The notes under the pieces are model-generated. The model was given only the letters and a program-made list of their open reading frames with translations, did not search any database and was not told where the DNA came from. Below are positions 1-8,121 of a DNA stretch of 64,000 nt, piece after piece. How positions within the stretch are numbered: position 1 is the first letter of the stretch; the number at the start of each line of letters is the position of its first letter. The stretch comes from Lachnospiraceae bacterium (GTDB lineage: Bacteria; Bacillota; Clostridia; Lachnospirales; Lachnospiraceae), in assembly GCA_021153325.1 (NCBI GenBank), contig JAGKTQ010000009.1, forward strand, positions 11,823 through 75,822, given 5' to 3'. The translations under genes were made by a program, and so were the position numbers.

Positions 1-211
1 CCTCCATAGTGCTTTCCACTGTTCATAATCAGCTCATAATCAAATGATATATGATTCAAAAATATTTTTCAAGAGAAAATCAATAAAAAATTGAATTGGT
101 ACAAATTTTTCCGTTGATTTCAATCGGACTTTGATTTATTCTATATCTTGCGAGGACGGTTTGATACCGTGCTATGGAGGAAATGAGACCGGTATGGAGG
201 AGGTGGAAGGG
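1..211. other. Left edge, no complete gene
   Basis: This AT-rich stretch precedes the polymerase gene. An in-frame TTG at 131 would extend that gene, but it has no ribosome binding site. I see no LexA box of the GAAC-N4-GTTC kind and no clear promoter pair. The end of an upstream gene may lie just outside the window. Confidence 0.4.
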
Positions 212-1468
212 ATGAAGGACAGAGCAATTTTACATGCGGATATCAACTGTTGCTACGCGGCGATTGAGCATCTGCATCATCCGGAGTTAGCCGGGAAGCC
301 TTTGGCAGTAGGAGGAGACCCCGAAGCGAGACATGGAATTGTTTTGACAGCTGACTACATTGCCAAGAAACACGGTGTGAAGACAGGCATGGCACTCTGG
401 CAGGCAAAGCAGGTTTGTCCGGAAATCAATTTTATTTCCCCGAGAATGGACTTATACCTTCGGTTTTCCAAGATGGCGCATGAGATTTACGGAGAGTATA
501 CCGATTTACAGGAAGCCTATGGGATTGATGAAAGTTGGTTGGATGTTACAGATAGCGTGAATATCAAAGGAGATGGCTACAAGATTGCTCAGGAAATCAG
601 TAATCGCATGAAGTCAGAGCTTGGAATCACGGTAAGTATCGGTGTGTCATTTAACAAGATATACGCAAAGCTTGGCTCTGATTATAAGAAGCCGGATGCG
701 ATAACGACGATGTACCGGGATGAGTTCCAAAGGAAAGCGTGGGTGCTGCCTGCATCCGATTTGCTTTATGTGGGATATGTGGGACGCAGTACATCTGCGA
801 AGTTGCAGAAATTAGGCATCAGAACTATCGGAGATTTGGCAAGGACGGATGAAAAGATTCTGCATTCGCAACTTGGCAAGATGGGAGATATCCTATGGGC
901 GTTTGCGAACGGTTATGATGATTCGCCGGTAAAGTATGGGGATGCACATGCTCCGATTAAATCCATCGGTAACAGTACTACAACGCCGAGAGATTTGGTA
1001 GATGAGCAGGATGTAAAGATTGTTCTCACGATATTAGCTGAGAGTGTAGCTACAAGGCTACGGGAAAATGGTTTTAAGTGCCGTGTGGTAGAAATCAGTG
1101 TCCGGGATAATGAGCTGTTTTCGTTTACCAGACAAAGGAAAATCGACCATGCTACCAATGTGACCAGAGAGATAGCAGAGGAAGCATTTCGGTTATTTCA
1201 GGAGAATTACAACTGGCAGAAACCGATTCGAAGCGTAGGCGTGAGAGGAGCCGACCTTGTAAATGATACTTATTGGGAGCAGATTGATTTGTTCACAAGC
1301 GTAGAGTTTAGAGAGAAGCAGATGAAGGTGGATACTGCGGTGGATGATATTCGTCGCCGGTTCGGATTCTACAGCGTACAGCGAGGGCTTATGTATTTTG
1401 ATAAGATGTTGTCCTCTGTGGATGCGAAAGCAGAGCATACGGTTCACCCTCATGGCTACTTCGGATAA
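212..1468 (+). CDS. Y-family DNA polymerase (DinB/UmuC-like)
   Basis: This encodes a translesion DNA polymerase of about 418 residues. The N-terminus HADINCCYAAIE carries the first metal-binding Asp of the Y family, and YGIDESWLDVT is the second catalytic block (usual form SIDE-FLD). A helix-hairpin-helix region (LQKLGIRTIGDLA) and the little-finger domain follow. I chose ATG 212 because GGAGG at 197-201 sits upstream and homologues begin at this residue; the in-frame TTG at 131 lacks a ribosome binding site. A LexA-like fragment follows after 17 bases, which suggests an SOS-type cassette of the sort carried by clostridial mobile elements. Whether it is Pol IV or a mobile UmuC-type enzyme cannot be settled by eye. 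Confidence 0.85.
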   Translation: MKDRAILHADINCCYAAIEHLHHPELAGKPLAVGGDPEARHGIVLTADYIAKKHGVKTGMALWQAKQVCPEINFISPRMDLYLRFSKMAHEIYGEYTDLQEAYGIDESWLDVTDSVNIKGDGYKIAQEISNRMKSELGITVSIGVSFNKIYAKLGSDYKKPDAITTMYRDEFQRKAWVLPASDLLYVGYVGRSTSAKLQKLGIRTIGDLARTDEKILHSQLGKMGDILWAFANGYDDSPVKYGDAHAPIKSIGNSTTTPRDLVDEQDVKIVLTILAESVATRLRENGFKCRVVEISVRDNELFSFTRQRKIDHATNVTREIAEEAFRLFQENYNWQKPIRSVGVRGADLVNDTYWEQIDLFTSVEFREKQMKVDTAVDDIRRRFGFYSVQRGLMYFDKMLSSVDAKAEHTVHPHGYFG

Positions 1469-1485
1469 GAATGGAGGTTTGGTGC

Positions 1486-1680
1486 ATGGCAAATAGAGGA
1501 CAGATTATGACGGATAAGGACAGGGAGATGTACAATATTATTATGCTGTATATTGCTCAAAACGGATATTCTCCGACGATAAGAGAGTTGTGTAAAATGT
1601 CCGGATTACGTTCTACAGCTACGGTTCATAGCAGATTAAAGAAACTGGAGAGTCTTGGTAAGATGCATGTACCAATGTGA
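1486..1680 (+). pseudogene. LexA N-terminal DNA-binding fragment, truncated
   Basis: These 64 residues match the LexA winged helix: the GYSPTIRELC turn, then STATVHSRLKKLESLG, the recognition-helix region that in intact LexA is followed by the wing and the Ser/Lys self-cleavage domain. Here the frame stops at MHVPM and the peptidase domain is missing. ATG 1486 has GGAGG at 1473-1477. The stop overlaps the GTG that opens the recombinase fragment, so a deletion probably fused lexA to the 3' part of an integrase gene. A short DNA-binding protein could still be made, but it could not self-cleave. Confidence 0.7.
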
Positions 1681-2237
1681 GAGATAAATTGCAGATTGCA
1701 CTTATGGCTGAAACCGGAATGCGGGCAGGAGAACTGCTTGGAATACATTATGATGAGGACATAAATCTGGACGATAAGACCATTCAGATTCGATTCCGTG
1801 AAAGAAATCAGAATGACGCAAGGGCAAAGAACCGTGAAAATCGCACCGTACTAATGAGTGATTCAGTGTATAAATTATTGCTGGAGTATATGGCGAATTA
1901 TGCGGATGCCTTGAAAAAACATAAGTATTTGTTTATCAATTTGCAGGGAAACAAAGAGGGCGATGTAGAATTTATGAGCTCATTGCAGGCGACCTTCAGA
2001 CGTTTGGAGGAGAAAACCGGTATCTATGCAAGACCTCATATGTTGCGACATTATTTTGCGCAATCCAGACTGGATGCCGGCTGGAAGTTGCCGATGATAG
2101 CAAATGCCTTAGGACACAAGGATACCAGAACTACGGAATTGTATTTGAGGATACCTGAGAATGAGCGATTAGTGGCATCGAAGGAATATTTTGAGATGTA
2201 TGGGTCGCTTATAGATGAAGAGGAAATGAGTCTGTAG
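1677..2237 (+). pseudogene. Tyrosine recombinase, catalytic domain only
   Basis: The 186-residue frame begins abruptly at the catalytic domain of a phage-type integrase. TGMRAGELLG carries the first catalytic Arg, HMLRHYF the His-x-x-Arg pair, ALGHKDTRTT the second His, and ELYLR the Tyr nucleophile. All catalytic residues are present, but the N-terminal arm- and core-binding domains are absent (usual length 300-400 residues). The GTG at 1677 overlaps the upstream stop and may let translation reinitiate. I read it as the 3' remnant of an element integrase, probably inactive alone. Confidence 0.75.
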
Positions 2238-2274
2238 ACGCAAATAGGATGTTTTTAGTATGGGGAGATTGTTT

Positions 2275-2314
2275 CTAAAAGATATTTTGGTAAAAATATA
2301 CCGAAATATCTTTT
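2275..2314. repeat. Inverted repeat upstream of ATPase promoter
   Basis: AAAAGATATTTTGGTA at 2277-2292 faces TACCGAAATATCTTTT at 2299-2314 across a 6-base loop, with one mismatch in 16. The right arm recurs in direct orientation at 2374-2390, beyond the promoter. The left arm, extended to 2275-2291, and that third arm form a 17-bp inverted pair flanking the promoter. Confidence 0.75.
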
Positions 2315-2321
2315 GGAACGC

Positions 2322-2350
2322 TTGAAATAAATCCAGTTGCGATGTATAAT
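2322..2350 (+). promoter_or_regulatory. Promoter of first DUF4143 ATPase gene
   Basis: TTGAAA at 2322-2327 and TATAAT at 2345-2350 are separated by 17 bases. Transcription would start near 2357, just before the repeat copy at 2363-2390, so that copy lies in the mRNA leader and runs into the AGGAG ribosome binding site at 2389-2393. Confidence 0.7.
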
Positions 2351-2362
2351 AGAAGAAATTTT

Positions 2363-2390
2363 AGTAAAAACTAACCGAAATATCTTTTAG
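2363..2390 (+). repeat. Second repeat copy, in the mRNA leader
   Basis: This segment matches 2289-2316 at 23 of 28 positions; the core CCGAAATATCTTTT is identical. It ends at the ribosome binding site. A small stem TTAGT-AAAA-ACTAA at 2361-2374 precedes the core. Confidence 0.65.
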
Positions 2391-2404
2391 GAGTGAGAAG
2401 CATT

Positions 2405-3664
2405 ATGGAAAAAGAGATAAAAAGAGACTATTACCTGGACCAACTGATAAAAAGGAAGAATAACGGTTTAATAAAAATAGTGACCGGTATCAGGAGATGC
2501 GGAAAATCTTATCTGTTACGTACCATATTTAAGAACCATCTCATAGAAAGTGGAGTGGACGAGGCTCATATCATTGAGATGGCATTTGATTTATATGATA
2601 ATATAGAGTATAGAGACCCTAAAGTGTTTTATCCATGGGCGAAGGAGCAAATAAAGGATGATGGCTCATATTATTTCCTTTTGGATGAAGTGCAGCTGCT
2701 TGATGAATTTGTAAGCGTATTAAATGGGCTTGCGGATAAGAAAAACTGTGATGTGTTTGTCACCGGAAGTAATGCCAAATTTTTGTCGAGAGATATAGCT
2801 ACCGAGTTTGGAGGCAGAGGGGATGAAGTGCATATGTATCCCTTGAGTTTTTCTGAATTTATGTCAGTATATGAGGGCAACCGATATGACGGATGGAATG
2901 AATACATTACTTATGGCGGTATTCCGCTTGTTGTTTTAGCTGAGACGGAAGAACAGAAAATGGCTATTCTTGATAACCTATTCAAGGAAACCTACATCAG
3001 TGACATAGTGAAGAGAAACAAAATCAGAAATGTAGGAGAGATGGAAGCACTGTTGGATATTCTTTCCTCTGCAATTGGAGCACTTACAAATCCGAATAAG
3101 CTTCAAAAGACTTTTAAGAGCGTGAACCGTTCAAAGATTACAGCTACTACCATCACAAAATACATTGAGTATTTAGAGGATGCATTCTTAATTGAGGAAG
3201 CCGTAAGGTATGACATAAAGGGCAAGTCTTATATTGGTACGCCTTTGAAATATTACTTTATGGACATGGGGCTTAGAAATGCACGTATCAATTACAGACA
3301 GATTGAGGTGACTCACTCTATGGAGAATGTTATTTATAATGAGCTTAGAAAGAGGGGATTCAGCGTTGATGTAGGAAATCTTACCATACTGGAGAGCGGA
3401 AAGGATGGCAAGGCTGTAAAGAAGCAGTTAGAAGTAGACTTTATATGCAATAAAGGTTCTAAGAAGTATTACATTCAGTCAGCATACCAGCTTGGTACAG
3501 AGGAAAAATTAGCACAGGAAATCAGACCATTCCTCAAAATAAATGACTCCTTTAAAAAGATTGTCATTACCTCCGATACACCAAAGCCGTGTTATACGGA
3601 TGAAGGAATTTTAATGATGAATGTGTATGATTTCTTATTAAACCCGGAACTGATGGATTTATAG
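2405..3664 (+). CDS. AAA ATPase with DUF4143 domain
   Basis: This is a 419-residue ATPase of the AAA_14/DUF4143 architecture. GIRRCGKSYLL near residue 30 is the Walker A loop, YYFLLDEVQLL is Walker B, and VFVTGSNAKFLS is the sensor strand. The C-terminal half (DUF4143) ends with LEVDFICN and YYIQSAY, resembling the E-x-D / Q core of PD-(D/E)xK folds. These proteins are common in multiple copies in gut bacteria, and their biological role is unknown. ATG 2405 is preferred over the in-frame GTG at 2393, which overlaps the AGGAG. A paralogue lies at 8630-9925. The promoter is bracketed by a private repeat. Confidence 0.8.
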   Translation: MEKEIKRDYYLDQLIKRKNNGLIKIVTGIRRCGKSYLLRTIFKNHLIESGVDEAHIIEMAFDLYDNIEYRDPKVFYPWAKEQIKDDGSYYFLLDEVQLLDEFVSVLNGLADKKNCDVFVTGSNAKFLSRDIATEFGGRGDEVHMYPLSFSEFMSVYEGNRYDGWNEYITYGGIPLVVLAETEEQKMAILDNLFKETYISDIVKRNKIRNVGEMEALLDILSSAIGALTNPNKLQKTFKSVNRSKITATTITKYIEYLEDAFLIEEAVRYDIKGKSYIGTPLKYYFMDMGLRNARINYRQIEVTHSMENVIYNELRKRGFSVDVGNLTILESGKDGKAVKKQLEVDFICNKGSKKYYIQSAYQLGTEEKLAQEIRPFLKINDSFKKIVITSDTPKPCYTDEGILMMNVYDFLLNPELMDL

Positions 3665-3670
3665 AAACTG

Positions 3671-3705
3671 ACCGTTATTAGAGAAATCTGATAGCGGTTT
3701 TCTTT
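3671..3705 (+). terminator. Rho-independent terminator
   Basis: ACCGTTATTA at 3671-3680 pairs with TGATAGCGGT at 3689-3698 (two G-U pairs) across an 8-base loop and is followed by a T-rich tract. It ends the ATPase transcript. Confidence 0.7.
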
Positions 3706-3817
3706 TTGCCCAAAAGTCGATGCTACATCGACAAGCAGTCCATGTTTTGGGATTTTAAAAAATCCATAGAACGCCGTAGAATAGTATCTGTAAGGAAGAG
3801 CAAAACCGGTTTCGCTG

Positions 3818-4228
3818 ATGCTTACGTCAAATTCAGTTAAGGAGGATAGAGGATATGCTGCGGCTGTGGATGTTTTGGTAGATGTAGGAGTACTGACGAA
3901 GGCAAAGGCAGAGGAATGGAGATTTGGGAAAATTCCATATCTGGAGGCTGCTTGTAGCTGCAATCTGCGACAGTTAAACCTAATATTAAGAGAGATGCGA
4001 GTGTATTCTGAAAAGTCAGGATATAAGCCTTCGTTCTGCTACTATAAAAGATGGGGAACGAAGAAGAAAAACGGGCAGGGCAAGAAGCCGGTTATACCAT
4101 TGCGCTTCAGTAAAAGTGGAAATGAATCGTTGGAAAAAACATATGCAACACATTATGTAAAAAAGGAATTTTTTTCAATAAAGGATGAAAGTACCTTTTT
4201 TGAGGAAAAAGAAAATTTTACAGACTGA
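3818..4228 (+). CDS. Conserved hypothetical protein
   Basis: The 136-residue basic protein has a block, EEWRFGKIPYLEAACSCNL, and a second block, PLRFSKSGNESLEKTYATHYV, that I recall from uncharacterised actinobacterial and clostridial proteins. No catalytic motif is evident. The ATG at 3818 has no good ribosome binding site; the GGAGG at 3841-3845 precedes an out-of-frame ATG at 3855. The N-terminus may therefore be displaced or the gene damaged at its 5' end. It sits between two accessory cassettes. Function unknown. Confidence 0.55.
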   Translation: MLTSNSVKEDRGYAAAVDVLVDVGVLTKAKAEEWRFGKIPYLEAACSCNLRQLNLILREMRVYSEKSGYKPSFCYYKRWGTKKKNGQGKKPVIPLRFSKSGNESLEKTYATHYVKKEFFSIKDESTFFEEKENFTD

Positions 4229-4237
4229 TAATTAGGA

Positions 4238-4265
4238 TTGACGCATTTGTGTTTTGTGGTATAAT
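4238..4265 (+). promoter_or_regulatory. abiE operon promoter
   Basis: TTGACG at 4238-4243 and TATAAT at 4260-4265 are 16 bases apart. The palindrome at 4266-4310 begins on the base after the -10 box, so a protein bound there would cover the start point. Confidence 0.75.
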
Positions 4266-4310
4266 TTAATTAAAATCCGTAAAAAATAGAAAAATACGGA
4301 TTTTAATTAA
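4266..4310. promoter_or_regulatory. Palindromic operator of the abiE operon
   Basis: TTAATTAAAATCCGTA at 4266-4281 and its exact reverse complement at 4295-4310 are separated by 13 bases. AbiEi-type antitoxins are known to repress their own operon by binding inverted repeats, so this is the expected autoregulatory site. A related 25-base palindrome lies after the toxin gene at 5670-5694. Confidence 0.7.
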
Positions 4311-4323
4311 AAGAGGTGATTGT

Positions 4324-4866
4324 ATGATATACACATACAAAGAATGTATTGAAAAATATAAAACTAATTATGAAATCAGTAAACTTGTTGCAGAGGGTTC
4401 CCTGGTAAGAGTTCGCAGGGGCGTATATTCTGACAATGAACATGAAACGGAGCTGGCGATAATAAGTAAGGCACATCCAGAAGCTGTATTTACACTGAAT
4501 AGTGCCTTTTATTATCATGGGCTTACAGATACAATTCCAAGAAGCTATTATTTACTTACGGATAAGAATTATACCAAAATCAAAGATAAGAGAGTTACGC
4601 AGTTCTTTGATAATAACGACAGTCTTGAAATGGGTGTGGAGACAAAAGTTTATAATGGTACGGAAATCCGTATTTTCAACCGGGAACGTATGATGGTTGA
4701 ATTGATTCGCAATAAAAATAAGTTCTCGTTTGATTATTACAAGGAGATTATAGCTAATTACAGAAAACTGATTTATGAGTTGGATATACAGGCAGTCCAA
4801 GAGTATGCGTGCCAGCTTCCGAAAACAAGGCTTGTTTTAGATACGTTACAGATGGAGGTGTTTTAG
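4324..4866 (+). CDS. AbiEi-family antitoxin / transcriptional regulator
   Basis: The 180-residue protein has the AbiEi layout: an N-terminal winged-helix-like part (LVAEGSLVRVRRGVYS, the 'reads promoter' segment typical of the family) and a C-terminal antitoxin domain. It lies directly before a nucleotidyltransferase toxin gene, with one untranslated base or fewer between the stop and the next ATG. In type IV AbiE systems the antitoxin neutralises the toxin without stable binding and represses the operon. The ribosome binding site AGAGGTGAT precedes ATG 4324. The palindromic operator upstream supports autorepression. Confidence 0.8.
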   Translation: MIYTYKECIEKYKTNYEISKLVAEGSLVRVRRGVYSDNEHETELAIISKAHPEAVFTLNSAFYYHGLTDTIPRSYYLLTDKNYTKIKDKRVTQFFDNNDSLEMGVETKVYNGTEIRIFNRERMMVELIRNKNKFSFDYYKEIIANYRKLIYELDIQAVQEYACQLPKTRLVLDTLQMEVF

Positions 4867-5667
4867 ATGAATTTATCTGATATGGTTAGAAAAATGCAGG
4901 AAATAGGGTATGGAACGGATGATGCTCAGGCGAGAGTATGTCAGGATATTGTTTTGAAGGCGATATCAAAAAGCACTCTATCCAGAAATGTAACAATAAA
5001 GGGTGGAGTCGTTATGAGGAGCATAACGAATAATATCCGTAGGGCAACGCAGGATATGGATATAGACTTTATTCGATATTCCCTCTCAGATGAGTCGATC
5101 GATAATTTTGTTGCAAAACTGAATTGCATTGAAGGAATTACAATAACAAGAGTCGGGAGAATTGAAGAATTAAGCCAACAGGATTATAAAGGGAAACGAG
5201 TGAATGTGCACATTAAAGATACACATGGAAATCTGATAGAAAGCAAGATTGATTTGGGAGTGCATAAGCACATGGAGATTGAACAGGAAGAGTATTGTTT
5301 TGACATTGCTTTTGATGATGAGGGAGCGTCACTTCTTATAAATACCAGAGAGCAGATGTTTGCAGAGAAGCTGCGTTCACTTCTGAAGTTTGGTACATTT
5401 AGCACTCGCTATAAAGATGTCTATGATATGTATTACCAGTGTGGAAGAATGAATGAACAAAAGCTGATTGAGTGTCTGCATACATTCATTTTTGATGATA
5501 CAGGAATGCGTGAAAACGATATGTCTGCTATCCTGAAAAGATTAAAATTTGTTTTTCGTGATAAGATATATAAGGACAGGGTGGATAAGAGCGATAAGAG
5601 GTGGTTAGATACCGAGATTGATGAAGTATTTGCCGGAATAGTAGAGTATCTGAAACAATTTGAATAA
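4867..5667 (+). CDS. AbiEii-type nucleotidyltransferase toxin
   Basis: The 266-residue protein belongs to the AbiEii/DUF1814 nucleotidyltransferases. IKGGVVMRSIT followed by RATQDMDIDF matches the family's GG...R.T.D(I/L)D active-site block, and the later REQMFAEKLRSLL segment is the conserved helix with E and K. Such enzymes add nucleotides to RNA (tRNA in characterised members) and block growth when the antitoxin is lost, giving phage defence by abortive infection. It starts at ATG 4867, directly after the antitoxin stop. The operon looks intact. Confidence 0.85.
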   Translation: MNLSDMVRKMQEIGYGTDDAQARVCQDIVLKAISKSTLSRNVTIKGGVVMRSITNNIRRATQDMDIDFIRYSLSDESIDNFVAKLNCIEGITITRVGRIEELSQQDYKGKRVNVHIKDTHGNLIESKIDLGVHKHMEIEQEEYCFDIAFDDEGASLLINTREQMFAEKLRSLLKFGTFSTRYKDVYDMYYQCGRMNEQKLIECLHTFIFDDTGMRENDMSAILKRLKFVFRDKIYKDRVDKSDKRWLDTEIDEVFAGIVEYLKQFE

Positions 5668-5669
5668 AG

Positions 5670-5694
5670 TCCGTAAAAATACAAAAATTACGGA
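5670..5694. repeat. Palindrome after abiE toxin gene
   Basis: TCCGTAA and TTACGGA bracket an AT-rich 11-base spacer. The 25-base unit is the same length as, and nearly the same sequence as, the inner part of the upstream operator (4276-4300), so the operon is flanked by related palindromes. Confidence 0.65.
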
Positions 5695-5732
5695 AATTAT
5701 CAAAAATAATTTAATATGGATTGATTTTACAT

Positions 5733-5772
5733 AGCCGTTAAGGAGTGTTTTGCTCCCTAGCGGCTTATTTTT
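5733..5772 (+). terminator. Terminator after abiE operon
   Basis: AGCCGTTAAGGAG at 5733-5745 pairs with CTCCCTAGCGGCT at 5753-5765 (one wobble, one mismatch), then a T-rich run. Confidence 0.7.
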
Positions 5773-5796
5773 TGCAAAGGGAGGAGGTGACACAAG

Positions 5797-5841
5797 TTGA
5801 AAATCAAAAAAGTGGATGACAAACCTATGGTTATCCATACC
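5797..5841 (+). pseudogene. N-terminal scrap of a mobile-element ORF
   Basis: After the ribosome binding site GGGAGGAGGTGA, a TTG opens KIKKVDDKPMVIHT. I recognise this as the conserved start of an accessory protein of clostridial conjugative elements (CD1107/CD1108 type). After about 15 residues the similarity stops and the frame runs to a stop at 5862-5864. Only the gene's start survives, joined to unrelated DNA. Confidence 0.6.
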
Positions 5842-5843
5842 AG

Positions 5844-6086
5844 GGTGGTACATCAAGTAAAATAGGATATGAATATTTAGATGACCAATTAGGTAACTTA
5901 AAAGATAAAGTTAAAATAAATCAGTATCAGTCAGCGGAAAGTGTTAATGCTTGGTGGGAAGCAAGAGGTTATAATGCACCTTACAAAGAGAAAACCGTTG
6001 TACAAAATATAACACTGACAGAAGATACAAAATTTGTTCGAGTATATGATGGTGTGAATTCAAATTTAGAAGGTGGATGGGTTATG
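5844..6086 (+). pseudogene. Fragment resembling a polymorphic toxin C-terminus
   Basis: One open frame without a start reads GYEYLDDQLGNLKDK, VNAWWEARGYNAPY, TKFVRVYDG and ends at GGWVM. The TKFVRVYD...GW.M pattern resembles the C-terminal part of secreted or phage-associated toxins in Firmicutes; this is recollection only. Both ends are cut: at the left by the mobile-element ORF scrap, at the right by the IS256 fragment. Confidence 0.45.
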
Positions 6087-6091
6087 AGTAT

Positions 6092-6300
6092 CCCAAGTAA
6101 ATCTTTGAGCATCTCTTGGACATCGTTAGCATCCGTTGGCTGGTAGTGCTCCAGTAAGCTGTTGATGAACGCTTTACGTTCCGGTGAAAGTTTTCTTTGT
6201 CTTGCCATAAAAATATCCTCCTGGATTAATATTTATTTTAACATCAATCCAAGAGGATATATACTACATATCTAGTTTACACAAAATTTTTTACAGTCTC
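6092..6300 (-). mobile_element. IS256-family insertion sequence, 5' end only
   Basis: On the minus strand 39 residues beginning MARQRKLSPERKAFINSLLE and ending EMLKDLLG match the N-terminus of IS256-family transposases (start codon at 6206-6208). The sequence at 6274-6300 looks like the family's terminal inverted repeat (GAGACTGTAAAAAATTTTG reading inwards). About 90 bases separate the end from the start codon, as expected. The rest of the transposase (about 350 residues, with the DDE residues) and the other end are missing, so this is a dead remnant. Confidence 0.8.
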
Positions 6301-6401
6301 TCCATGCTTGACTTTTATCTAACAGTTTGTGAAAACGAAAGAACCTCTAAATACAAAAAATGAAATTAAGAACCAAGCAGAGTCAGCACCCCTTGATTGC
6401 T

Positions 6402-8078
6402 CTAGTTAGTCTGTGCCATCATTGCCTGTGTTACCTGCTCCAAAATATTCAGGTTTGAATAGTGTACCATTTCTTTGGCCATATCGGTATCTCTGATTCT
6501 TGATTCCGCAGCAGTGGTATTGTCTACAACATTTTCTTCATTGGCAATCGTATGTTCCAGACGGTTTTGCTGTGCACCGATTTTAGCACGGTTGGTCAAG
6601 ACCTTTGATAATGCGCCCTTTACTGCATCCAGGGCATGCTTGGCACCGTCTACCGTTGAAATATCCAGATACTGGATACCCAGAACATCTGTGTCCATGC
6701 GGTCAATGCTCAGGTACATACCGTCACCGACTTCACAGCCGGACTGAATCCAGATATTTAATACCTTCTCATTTCCCTGCTGTGCAGTTTGTCCAATATA
6801 GTCTGTCTGTTTTATGGAAGTACTGATTCCTGCCGAAACCAGACAAGAGGTCAGCTCCAATCCTAAAAAGCGATAGTTATAGGTAGTATTTTCAGCTGTT
6901 ACAGACGGATTCCAGATAGAAGCAAACGAAACAGTAGTTCCGGGAGCTACAGGATTGGTTGTATCTAATAAAATCCTGGAGCCATCAAGAACATCAATGG
7001 CGTTTGTCTTAGAAATCGTTTCCGTAACTCGCATGCTTGCTGTGGGTCTGCAATAGGGATCTGCAGCCTTCTCACAAAAATCAATAATGCCATAGGAACC
7101 AGAACCTCCCGAACTTGCGAAAAAAGCATCATGATTCCAATAATCTGAGCCCTGCTCATCCAAACCACTGCCATATCTCCAGGATATTTTCCCTCCATAT
7201 TGTGTACCGTCAATCTCTATCCACATGCCATCTGTATCTGCACGAAGAATAACATTTGTGGAATCTGTAATTTCCTGGTCTACACCAATCAATCCACAAA
7301 TATCAGTAAATTCAAAAGAATCTTTTAAGTCACGAGCGGGCAAATTTTGAGTTTCAAAAGATGCGCCATCCAACCTTCCGATTATATCTGCAAAATCTGC
7401 ATTGTCGTCTACTTCTATGGATAGGGAAAAACCATCATAAGTATAGGAATATGTTCCGCCAACTATCTGACTGTCAGAAAGACAATTAACACCATTTTCA
7501 TGGACGAAATTTCCCCACGAGCGGACATCACCATTGATTGCAAATCCACTCCGGTCTGCCGTAATATGATATGTTGTGGGAACAGGGTTGCTTGGTAAGG
7601 TTTGTTGTACCACTTCAAGTTTTCCGACAGTAATTGGGAGGTAGCTCTGCTGGATGGTGTTGCCATCAAATATTTTTCTTTCGTTAAATGTGGTGGTCTC
7701 TCCGATCCTGTCTATTTCCTGCAATATCTGACTGATTTCTTCCTGGATATACTGTCTGTCCTGTTCGCTGTTCGTTCCGTTGGCAGATTTTACAGAAAGC
7801 TCTGTGATACGATGTAGCATGTCATTTACTTCTGCCAAGGCGCCGTCTGCCACCTGACAAAGGGAGACACCATCCTGTGTATTTACAACACCCTGGGTAA
7901 GACCACGGATCTGTCTGCGCATTTTCTCTGAAATAGCCAGACCCGCCGCATCATCTGCAGCCTGGTTGATGCGATATCCGGAAGTAAGCTTCTCGGAAGA
8001 TTTCGTCTTATTCTTTGTCACTATTCCAAATTGTCTGTTTGTGTTAATGGCTATTAGATTATGTGCTACAATATTCAT
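6402..8078 (-). CDS. Flagellin
   Basis: This is a 558-residue flagellin, the subunit of the flagellar filament. The N-terminus (MNIVAHNLIAINTNRQFGI, then LTSGYRINQAADDAAGLAIS) and the C-terminus (ESRIRDTDMAKEMVHYSN, NILEQVTQAMMAQ) are the conserved D0/D1 helices. Residues of about 145-460 are a large variable insert with no similarity I recognise, presumably the exposed D2/D3 domains. The ribosome binding site GAGGAA precedes the ATG at 8076-8078, and a SigD-type promoter lies at 8122-8148. No other flagellar gene is nearby; it is bordered by accessory DNA on both sides. Confidence 0.95.
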   Translation of the reverse strand: MNIVAHNLIAINTNRQFGIVTKNKTKSSEKLTSGYRINQAADDAAGLAISEKMRRQIRGLTQGVVNTQDGVSLCQVADGALAEVNDMLHRITELSVKSANGTNSEQDRQYIQEEISQILQEIDRIGETTTFNERKIFDGNTIQQSYLPITVGKLEVVQQTLPSNPVPTTYHITADRSGFAINGDVRSWGNFVHENGVNCLSDSQIVGGTYSYTYDGFSLSIEVDDNADFADIIGRLDGASFETQNLPARDLKDSFEFTDICGLIGVDQEITDSTNVILRADTDGMWIEIDGTQYGGKISWRYGSGLDEQGSDYWNHDAFFASSGGSGSYGIIDFCEKAADPYCRPTASMRVTETISKTNAIDVLDGSRILLDTTNPVAPGTTVSFASIWNPSVTAENTTYNYRFLGLELTSCLVSAGISTSIKQTDYIGQTAQQGNEKVLNIWIQSGCEVGDGMYLSIDRMDTDVLGIQYLDISTVDGAKHALDAVKGALSKVLTNRAKIGAQQNRLEHTIANEENVVDNTTAAESRIRDTDMAKEMVHYSNLNILEQVTQAMMAQTN

Positions 8079-8121
8079 AGTAATTCCTCATCATAATAAC
8101 TAGTAAATGATATCACCTTAT

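Noticed and set aside
3592..3963. Minus-strand frame of 123 residues
   Set aside because: It spans the terminator of the ATPase gene and the head of the conserved hypothetical gene; no start signal or homology seen.
6475..7817. Several plus-strand open frames inside the flagellin gene
   Set aside because: They lie opposite a strongly conserved flagellin and lack ribosome binding sites and recognisable motifs.
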